A DNA stretch of 7,651 bases, taken from Proteobacteria bacterium UBA6908 (GTDB lineage: Bacteria; Pseudomonadota; Gammaproteobacteria; Acidiferrobacterales; UBA6901). The translations under genes and the position numbers were made by a program. The stretch is taken from contig DKBE01000107.1 of assembly GCA_002451085.1 (NCBI GenBank), forward strand, positions 1 through 7,651. The letters run 5' to 3'. The stretch's first letter is position 1, and each line of letters opens with the position of its first letter. Of the stretch, positions 1 through 5,094 are shown in pieces. Under the pieces are notes generated by a model. The model did no database searches and was not told the DNA's origin. It worked only from the letters and a program-made list of their open reading frames with translations.

Positions 1-453
1 GCCGACAAGAAGCACGAGATCTTCGACGAGGACCTGCAGGCACTGGTGACCGAAGAAGCGATCGAGCACGACGAGAGTATCAAGCTGGTGGCGTTGCGAG
101 TGACCTCGGAAACCGGCACCAAGCCCTATGCGATGGTCACACTCAGCGTTGATGGCGAACAGCGCGCCGCCGGCGCCGAGGGCGGCGGTCCGGTGGATGC
201 CGCCTTCAAGGCGATCGACAGCGTGCTCGAAACCCAGGTGCAACTGCTGCTGTATTCGGTCAACAACATCACCAGCGGCACCGACTCGCAGGGCGAGGTC
301 ACGGTGCGACTGGAGAAGGGCGGACGGATCGTGAATGGCCACGGCGCCGACACCGATATCGTCATCGCCTCGGCCAAGGCCTACCTGAACGCGCTCGACA
401 AGCTGGTGGTGCATTCAGAGCGTGCCCACCCCCAGACCGGCACGCCAATCTGA
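1..453 (+). CDS. leuA: 2-isopropylmalate synthase, C-terminal part (5' end outside window)
   Basis: This is the last 150 residues of LeuA, which condenses acetyl-CoA with 2-oxoisovalerate in the first committed step of leucine synthesis. The frame is open from base 1 and ends at TGA 451-453, so the catalytic TIM barrel lies upstream of the window. The fragment opens with ADKKHEIFDEDLQAL, the typical LeuA entry into the C-terminal LeuA dimer/allosteric domain. That domain follows: a beta-rich stretch, GGGPVDAAFKAID (fragment residues about 61-73), then GHGADTDIVIASAKAYLNAL near the end, all hallmark LeuA segments. In the family this domain binds leucine for feedback inhibition. A GTG at 46 could be mistaken for a start, but homology continues upstream of it. 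The short tail after the domain (HPQTGTPI) is not conserved in the family as far as I know. Homocitrate synthase or citramalate synthase are less likely given the close match to LeuA. Confidence 0.95.
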   Translation, partial: ADKKHEIFDEDLQALVTEEAIEHDESIKLVALRVTSETGTKPYAMVTLSVDGEQRAAGAEGGGPVDAAFKAIDSVLETQVQLLLYSVNNITSGTDSQGEVTVRLEKGGRIVNGHGADTDIVIASAKAYLNALDKLVVHSERAHPQTGTPI

Positions 454-468
454 CAGGATGAGCGCTAA

Positions 469-500
469 CAGCCTGTTCCCGCATTAGCGGGAACAGGCTG
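469..500 (+). terminator. Perfect 14-bp hairpin, probable leuA terminator
   Basis: CAGCCTGTTCCCGC (469-482) and GCGGGAACAGGCTG (487-500) are exact reverse complements around a 4-base ATTA loop. The hairpin begins 15 bases after the leuA stop. The bases that follow (AATTGGTTTCC) are only modestly T-rich, so this is not a textbook rho-independent terminator, and termination strength is uncertain. The stem could also form in RNA from the minus strand. Confidence 0.7.
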
Positions 501-502
501 AA

Positions 503-531
503 TTGGTTTCCGCCGCCCGATTCAGTATTCT
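503..531 (+). promoter_or_regulatory. Predicted sigma-70 promoter of the udg-rimI unit
   Basis: TTGGTT (503-508) and TATTCT (526-531) are separated by 17 bases and each resembles a sigma-70 box. Normal spacing puts the transcription start at about base 538, the A of the glycosylase ATG. There is no Shine-Dalgarno-like purine run in 509-537, which fits a leaderless or nearly leaderless mRNA. The -35 box begins 3 bases after the leuA hairpin. This is a prediction from sequence only. Confidence 0.45.
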
Positions 532-537
532 TGCCGA

Positions 538-1272
538 ATGACCGCCACCGAAGCTGCACGCCGCCAATATCTCGACGCCATGGGCATCACCCGGTGGGAG
601 CGGCGCAGTCTGCGAACTGAAACGCCGGCCATCGCACCACCCGCCACGGCGATGCCGGTCGATGCAGAACCGGTAACGCCATCCCCGCAGCGGGTCTCTG
701 CCCAGGTTGCTGTGTCGCCGGACTGGGCGGCGCTCGAAGCCGAAGTGCGCGCCTGCACGAAATGCGGCCTGCACACCACACGCACCCAGACAGTGTTCGG
801 GGTTGGCGACCGCCAGGCCAGCTGGATGTTCGTGGGCGAGGCCCCGGGTGCCGATGAAGACCGCCAGGGCGAGCCGTTCGTGGGTCGGGCCGGCCAGTTG
901 CTCAATGCCATGATCGTCGCGCTCGGTCTGCAGCGCGAGCAGGTCTACATCGCCAATGTGCTCAAGTGCCGGCCACCCAACAACCGCGACCCGCAGGCCG
1001 GCGAAGTCGAGCAGTGCGAACCGTACCTGATTCGCCAGATCGAACTCATCCGCCCGAAGCTGATCGTGGCGCTCGGCCGGCACGCGGCGCACAGCCTGCT
1101 CAAGACCGACCTGGCCCTGGCACGGCTGCGCAGCCAGCGCCTGAGTTACCAGGACATCCCGCTGGTCGTGACGTACCACCCGGCCTATCTGCTGCGTTCG
1201 CCGTCCGAGAAACGCAAGGCCTGGGAAGACCTGCGCCGGGCACGCGCCCTCATGCAGGAGCTGGACGCATGA
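538..1272 (+). CDS. udg: Family 4 uracil-DNA glycosylase (iron-sulphur type) with HolD/psi-like N-terminal peptide
   Basis: The 244-residue protein is a family 4 (UDGa-type) uracil-DNA glycosylase, which removes uracil from DNA to start base excision repair. Visible hallmarks are [20 protein letters not shown] (residues 100-119, uracil pocket motif), [13 protein letters not shown] (140-152) and [10 protein letters not shown] (213-222, second active-site motif). C73, C76, C144 and C160 are in the right places to hold a 4Fe-4S cluster. Residues about 24-60 are an Ala/Pro-rich linker. Ahead of it, residues 11-23 ([13 protein letters not shown]) look like the clamp-loader-binding peptide of DNA polymerase III psi (HolD); that resemblance is seen by eye, and its function here is inference. 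The ATG at 538 has no Shine-Dalgarno but sits at the predicted transcription start, and the psi-like motif supports it. The stop overlaps the rimI start (ATGA). Family 5 UDG is the alternative, but the GEAPG and HPAYLLR motifs favour family 4. Confidence 0.93.
   Translation: MTATEAARRQYLDAMGITRWERRSLRTETPAIAPPATAMPVDAEPVTPSPQRVSAQVAVSPDWAALEAEVRACTKCGLHTTRTQTVFGVGDRQASWMFVGEAPGADEDRQGEPFVGRAGQLLNAMIVALGLQREQVYIANVLKCRPPNNRDPQAGEVEQCEPYLIRQIELIRPKLIVALGRHAAHSLLKTDLALARLRSQRLSYQDIPLVVTYHPAYLLRSPSEKRKAWEDLRRARALMQELDA
1256..1260 (+). promoter_or_regulatory. Ribosome binding site of rimI
   Basis: AGGAG lies inside the end of the glycosylase gene, 8 bases before the ATG at 1269. It favours 1269 over the second in-frame ATG at 1278 as the rimI start, and suggests translation of rimI by reinitiation or coupling. 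Confidence 0.6.
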
Positions 1273-1730
1273 GCGCCATGCTGGATGGCTTGCCGCGCCT
1301 GCGTGACATGGGTGAGGACGATGTGTCGGCCGTCATGTCCATTGAACATGCCGCCTACGAGTTCCCGTGGACCGAAAACATCATGCGCGACTGCTTCCGC
1401 TTCGGCTACATCTGCAAGGTGTACGATTCGCCGGACGGGATTCTCGGCTACGGCGTGTTGTCGATCGGCGCCGGGGAGTGTCACCTGCTCAATGTCTGCA
1501 TTGCCCCCGGGCATCAGCGCCAGGGGCATGGGTCGCGGCTGGTCGCGCATTTGCTGCAGACCGCACGCCAGGCCGGCGCCCACACGGCGCTGCTGGAAGT
1601 TCGCGTATCGAACGATACCGCGTTCCGGCTTTACCATCGCATGGGCTTCAACGAAATCGGCACGCGCAAAAACTATTACCCGGCGGCGGCCGGGCGCGAA
1701 GACGCGCTCGTCCTGATGCGCGAACTCTAG
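1269..1730 (+). CDS. rimI: Ribosomal protein S18 alanine N-acetyltransferase (GNAT family)
   Basis: The 153-residue protein is a GNAT acetyltransferase of the RimI type, which uses acetyl-CoA to acetylate the N-terminal alanine of ribosomal protein S18. The acetyl-CoA loop is HQRQGHGSRLV (residues 82-92). It is followed by LLEVRVSNDTAFRLYHRMGF (108-127), the RimI signature: E110 and Y122 match by spacing the catalytic Glu103 and Tyr115 of the E. coli enzyme. The end, GTRKNYYPAAAGREDALVLM, is typical RimI. The length is close to that of E. coli RimI (148 residues). The start at 1269 is chosen for the AGGAG 8 bases upstream and the 3-base overlap with the glycosylase gene; the frame is open much further upstream, but that part lies over the glycosylase gene. 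The gene ends 4 bases from the stop of the opposing membrane-protein gene. The usual partner tsaB is not in the window. Confidence 0.93.
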   Translation: MSAMLDGLPRLRDMGEDDVSAVMSIEHAAYEFPWTENIMRDCFRFGYICKVYDSPDGILGYGVLSIGAGECHLLNVCIAPGHQRQGHGSRLVAHLLQTARQAGAHTALLEVRVSNDTAFRLYHRMGFNEIGTRKNYYPAAAGREDALVLMREL

Positions 1731-1734
1731 CCGC

Positions 1735-2241
1735 TCACACCCCGAACAGGTCTGGCGTCCAGCCGCTACCGCCGGCCACGGATTCGGGGTGACGGCGCTG
1801 CATCAACGCATCAATTTCCTCGATGCAGTCGCGCGTCACGTCGACCATCAGCAGGATCTCACCATGCCGCAGCGCCGCGCGGAATTCATCGAGATGAACA
1901 TGCGGCAGACGCATGGCAAACCAGGCGCCACCGGCTACGCTGGCCGCCATGACCCCGATGGCCAGCACCGCCCAGCCGGGCGCACCGGCCAGCGCAGCGA
2001 TCACCAGGCCGGCCGCTGCCAGCGCAAACAGCGCCAGGTTACCGTTCCACAACCCTTTCTCAATCTGCGCGAGTGCGTCATGCCGTTGCGGGTTGGTGGC
2101 GACCGGCAGGTCACCAAGGTCGATGTCGGCCCGGGCGATGGTGTGCAGGCGTGCCGGCGCGACATCAATGCGCACAAGATCCTGCACAGCCGCGCGGGCA
2201 TGCCCGGTATCGGGAAACAGAAAATACAGGCGACGTTTCAT
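1735..2241 (-). CDS. Small two-helix membrane protein, DUF1269-like, function unknown
   Basis: The 168-residue protein is of unknown function. It has a soluble N-terminal part starting MKRRLYFLFPD (residues 1-65), two adjacent hydrophobic segments (about 69-88 and 89-110) separated by a Gly/Pro turn, and a soluble C-terminal part with HGEILLMVDVTRDCIEEIDAL (split about 126-147) and RRHPES. This layout and the 'LMVDV...VEEI...HHPE'-like ending match a family of proteobacterial inner-membrane proteins often annotated as DUF1269 or hypothetical. I place it there from memory of the family pattern. The start is the ATG at 2241, 5 bases after a perfect AGGAGG; the in-frame GTG at 2247 overlaps that AGGAGG and is unlikely. 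It is transcribed alone, divergently from the nuclease gene and towards rimI. No catalytic motif is visible. Confidence 0.8.
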   Translation of the reverse strand: MKRRLYFLFPDTGHARAAVQDLVRIDVAPARLHTIARADIDLGDLPVATNPQRHDALAQIEKGLWNGNLALFALAAAGLVIAALAGAPGWAVLAIGVMAASVAGGAWFAMRLPHVHLDEFRAALRHGEILLMVDVTRDCIEEIDALMQRRHPESVAGGSGWTPDLFGV

Positions 2242-2246
2242 AGGCA

Positions 2247-2252
2247 CCTCCT
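2247..2252 (-). promoter_or_regulatory. Strong Shine-Dalgarno of the membrane-protein gene
   Basis: A perfect AGGAGG reads on the minus strand 5 bases before ATG 2241. It decides the start against the GTG at 2247, and it is the strongest ribosome site in the window. Confidence 0.8.
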
Positions 2253-2309
2253 GAACTTACGTTGTCATCCTGATACTTCGCCCTTGCACGCCGGGTTTCA
2301 ACGCCATCT

Positions 2310-2315
2310 TTTATA
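2310..2315 (-). promoter_or_regulatory. Possible -10 box for the membrane-protein gene
   Basis: TATAAA reads on the minus strand and would give a leader of about 62 bases before ATG 2241. No convincing -35 box lies 16-18 bases upstream. An alternative is TTGAAA (2301-2296) with a weak AAGTAT 17 bases on (2278-2273). Neither is strong, so the promoter position is tentative. Confidence 0.25.
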
Positions 2316-2372
2316 GAGGTTTCCCCGAACGGAGCGCCTTGTTGCCGGAAAAGCGAGCGTCCGCGCGGGGAG

Positions 2373-2381
2373 TGCTAGAAT
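2373..2381 (+). promoter_or_regulatory. Predicted extended -10 promoter of the nuclease-helicase operon
   Basis: TGCTAGAAT fits the extended -10 pattern TGnTAnAAT (-10 hexamer TAGAAT at 2376-2381). The predicted start is near 2388, leaving a leader of about 19 bases before ATG 2407. The hexamer 17 bases upstream (GCGAGC) is not a -35 box, as is common for extended -10 promoters. No Shine-Dalgarno is visible in the leader. Confidence 0.45.
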
Positions 2382-2406
2382 CGGCCATCCTCCACGAATC
2401 CGGTGC

Positions 2407-5094
2407 ATGAACCAGGCAACCCTCGATGCCCTGCAGTCCGGCGCCACGCTGATCACCGCCAACCAGCGGCTGGCGCGGCACCTCGCCGCCGAATACGGTG
2501 CGCAGCGGCGCGCGAGCGGGCTGCACGTGTGGGAAGCGCCGGACATCCTGCCGTGGCCACAATGGCTGGAACGCTTCTGGCAGGAAAGTTTCGGCTTGCT
2601 GGACGGCGACACGCCGCAGCCCCTGCTCAACCCCTTTCAGGAACAGACCCTGTGGGAAACCATCATTCGCGAGGCCGAGTCGGCACCGCTGCTGCATGAG
2701 CCGGCGGCGGCACGCGGCGCGCGCGAGGCCTGGCAGTTGCTGCACGCCTGGAAGTTGCCATTGTCCCGCGCCGGCGAATTCGCCAATGAAGATGCCAGCG
2801 CGTTTATCCGCTGGGCCAGGACCTACCAGCAGCGTTGCACGCGCGAGCACTACCTCGACAGCGCGCGCCTGCCGGAGGCCGTGACACAGGCGATCATGCA
2901 AAAACGCTTGCGCCTGCCAGCGCACCTGCTGCTGGCCGGTTTCGATGAATTCACACCGCAGCAACAGGCTCTGCTCGATGTCGTTCGGAAAACCGGCACC
3001 CGTGTCGAGGCGCACACCGGCGGTATGCTGGATAGCCGCGTGGCGCGAGTGGCCTTTGTCGACGCGCTGGCCGAACGACGTGCCGCGGCCGCCTGGGCGC
3101 GCGCAGGTCTCGAAGCCGGCGCGCGCCGAATCGGTATCGTGGTACCGGATCTGGCCGCAGACCGCGTGGCGCTGATGCGCGTGTTCGACGAGTCGCTGGT
3201 ACCGCAGGCACTCATCGCCGGCACCAGTGTGATTCGGCCCTATAACGTGTCGCTGGGCGAGCCGCTCGCCGGCGTGCCGCTGGTTCATGCCGCACTCACG
3301 GTGCTCGGCGCCGGCAGCGGGCCATTGCCGGCCGTCAACGCCTCGTTGATCCTGCGCTCGCCGTATCTGTCCGGTGTTGCCGAAGAAGCGGCGGTGCGCG
3401 CGCGCATCGATCTGGACCTGCGCCGCGCCGGCGAAGTGTCGCTGACCGCCCACGGCCTGATGCGCACGGTACAGGCGGCGCTCACCGCCAGCGCGACCGC
3501 CGCGCCGAAACTGGCCGCGCAGTTGCGTGCGTGGCGCGATCGGCTGCCTTCGAAAGGCCAGCGCCTGGCCCCGAGCGGCTGGTCGGAATTGTTTGCCAGG
3601 CTGCTGGCCGCCATCGGCTGGCCGGGCGATGACGAGCCGGACCACGACCGGGTACGCACCCTCGAAGCGTGGCGTGACCTGCTCGCACAGCTTTCGGTGC
3701 AGGATGCCATGGCCCCGCGACTGAATTATGACGAAGCGCTCGCACTCCTGCGGCGCATGGCGCAGGAGTGCATATTCCAGCCGCCGACGCCGGCCGCGCC
3801 GGTGCAGGTGCTGGGGCTGATGGAAGCCGCCGGCCTTGAATTCGACCGGCTGTGGGTCATGGGGCTCGACGACGAAACCTGGCCACCGAGTCCACGGCCC
3901 AATCCGTTCCTGCCGTTCGCCCTGCAGCGCAACGAACGTATGCCGCATGCCTCGGCCGAGCGCGAACTGGAATTCGCGCGTCAGCTCACCGCGCGCCTGC
4001 TGCAGAGTGCGCCGGAGGTGGTGTTGAGCTACGCAGAAAATTCCGGCGACGAACAGCGCCGCCCGAGTCCGTTGATCTTGCCGCTGCCCGTGTTGCGCCC
4101 GGAGGACATGCCGCAACCGGAAAACGGTGTGGCGGCGCGCCAGTTCGCGGCACGGGCCATGACGCACATCACCGACGACCGCGCGCCGGAGCTGGCGGCC
4201 GGCCGCCGCGTGAGCGGTGGCACCAGCCTGTTGCAATACCAGGCGGCCTGTCCATTCCGCGCCTTCGCGCAATTACGCCTCGGTGCGCGCGCCCCGGAGG
4301 AGCCGGAGCCGGGGCTCGATGCCCGCACCCGCGGCACGCTGGTGCACCAAGCTTTACAGTTTCTGTGGGAAACCATCCAGAGCCACGAGCGCCTGTGCGC
4401 CCTGAGTGACGTGGAGCGGGATGACGCCATCCAGGCGGCCATCGACAAGGCTGTCGAGCACGCCGCGCACGAGCGCGCCCAGACCCTGAGCGGGCGGTTC
4501 CGCGAAATTGAAAGCCAGCGCCTGGTACAGCTCCTGCGCCAGTGGCTGGAAGTCGAAAAGCAACGCGCGCCGTTCACCTTGCACACGGCGGAAAAGGAAA
4601 CCGTGCTCCGGCTCGGCGGGCTGGAACTCGGCGGCCGCATCGACCGCATCGACACGCTCGCAGACGGAACGGTGGCGATCACCGACTACAAAACCAACCA
4701 GCCAAGCCCGAAGGACTGGCAGGGCGAGCGCCCGGACGAGCCGCAACTGCCGGCCTATGCCGTGGGGCGCGAGCCGCCGCTGCCGGTGGGCGCCGTGATG
4801 TTCGCCCAATTGCGTCTCGGCAAGGGCTTTGGCTACAAGGGCCTGGCCGTGGCCGACGGCATCGCGCCCAAGGTCGAGGCTGCCGAAGACTGGCCAGCAC
4901 AACTGACGGCCTGGCGCGCCACGCTCGACCGGCTGGCCGACGACTTCCGGCGCGGCGACGCGCGCGTAGATCCCAAGGAATTCCCGGAAACCTGCGAATA
5001 CTGCGGGCTCACCGCACTGTGCCGGGTGCACGAGCAGGGTATCGCGCCGGTCGAGTCCGGTGCTGAGTTCGAGGCGGAGAATGGCGATGACTGA
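2407..5094 (+). CDS. AddB-like PD-(D/E)XK nuclease with iron-sulphur cluster (double-strand-break repair)
   Basis: The 895-residue protein resembles the AddB/RexB subunit of helicase-nucleases and the 'probable DNA repair protein' family (TIGR03623 as I recall it). The N-terminal two thirds are a degenerate helicase: NQRLARHLAAEYG (residues 19-31) stands where a Walker A would be expected but has no GKT, LLLAGFDEF (174-182) resembles a decayed Walker B, and VMGLDDETWPPS (484-495) matches an AddB/RecC core motif. The C-terminal nuclease is intact: GTLVHQAL (643-650), GGRIDRID with D746, DYKT with D760 and K762, and QLPAYA (780-785). C615, C863, C866 and C872 give the C-(247)-C-x2-C-x5-C arrangement of the AddB iron-sulphur staple. 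Start 2407 follows the predicted promoter but lacks a Shine-Dalgarno. The last 8 bases overlap the helicase gene. It should cut one strand during end resection as partner of that helicase. I leave the symbol blank because addB is usually reserved for other clades. Confidence 0.9.
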   Translation: MNQATLDALQSGATLITANQRLARHLAAEYGAQRRASGLHVWEAPDILPWPQWLERFWQESFGLLDGDTPQPLLNPFQEQTLWETIIREAESAPLLHEPAAARGAREAWQLLHAWKLPLSRAGEFANEDASAFIRWARTYQQRCTREHYLDSARLPEAVTQAIMQKRLRLPAHLLLAGFDEFTPQQQALLDVVRKTGTRVEAHTGGMLDSRVARVAFVDALAERRAAAAWARAGLEAGARRIGIVVPDLAADRVALMRVFDESLVPQALIAGTSVIRPYNVSLGEPLAGVPLVHAALTVLGAGSGPLPAVNASLILRSPYLSGVAEEAAVRARIDLDLRRAGEVSLTAHGLMRTVQAALTASATAAPKLAAQLRAWRDRLPSKGQRLAPSGWSELFARLLAAIGWPGDDEPDHDRVRTLEAWRDLLAQLSVQDAMAPRLNYDEALALLRRMAQECIFQPPTPAAPVQVLGLMEAAGLEFDRLWVMGLDDETWPPSPRPNPFLPFALQRNERMPHASAERELEFARQLTARLLQSAPEVVLSYAENSGDEQRRPSPLILPLPVLRPEDMPQPENGVAARQFAARAMTHITDDRAPELAAGRRVSGGTSLLQYQAACPFRAFAQLRLGARAPEEPEPGLDARTRGTLVHQALQFLWETIQSHERLCALSDVERDDAIQAAIDKAVEHAAHERAQTLSGRFREIESQRLVQLLRQWLEVEKQRAPFTLHTAEKETVLRLGGLELGGRIDRIDTLADGTVAITDYKTNQPSPKDWQGERPDEPQLPAYAVGREPPLPVGAVMFAQLRLGKGFGYKGLAVADGIAPKVEAAEDWPAQLTAWRATLDRLADDFRRGDARVDPKEFPETCEYCGLTALCRVHEQGIAPVESGAEFEAENGDD
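5076..5079 (+). promoter_or_regulatory. Ribosome binding site of the helicase gene
   Basis: GGAG lies 7 bases before ATG 5087, inside the end of the nuclease gene. It favours 5087 over the in-frame ATG at 5081, although the earlier GAGG at 5071-5074 could serve 5081. Confidence 0.5.

Noticed and set aside
458..487. Nine-codon open frame (MSANSLFPH) just after leuA, ending in the hairpin loop
   Set aside because: It is too short and has only a weak AGG upstream. It has no run of leucine codons, so it is not a leader peptide of the leucine attenuation type, and it lies after leuA rather than before it.
484..1179. A 231-residue open frame on the minus strand
   Set aside because: It is antisense to the glycosylase gene, shows no recognisable domain, and crosses the hairpin and promoter region. 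It is a shadow.
966..1268. Upstream extension of the rimI frame
   Set aside because: The extra 101 residues lie over the glycosylase gene, are Pro/Arg/Gly-rich and unlike any GNAT N-terminus. RimI homology begins at the ATG at 1269, which also has its own AGGAG.
1789..2316. A 175-residue open frame on the plus strand
   Set aside because: It lies over the membrane-protein gene, which has a perfect Shine-Dalgarno, two membrane segments and a family-like pattern. The plus-strand product has none of these.
2311..4272. A 653-residue open frame on the minus strand
   Set aside because: It is antisense to the AddB-like gene, whose motifs are unmistakable. The translation is rich in Arg, Gly, Gln and His without any family motif, as expected when the antisense frame of GC-rich codons lacks stops.
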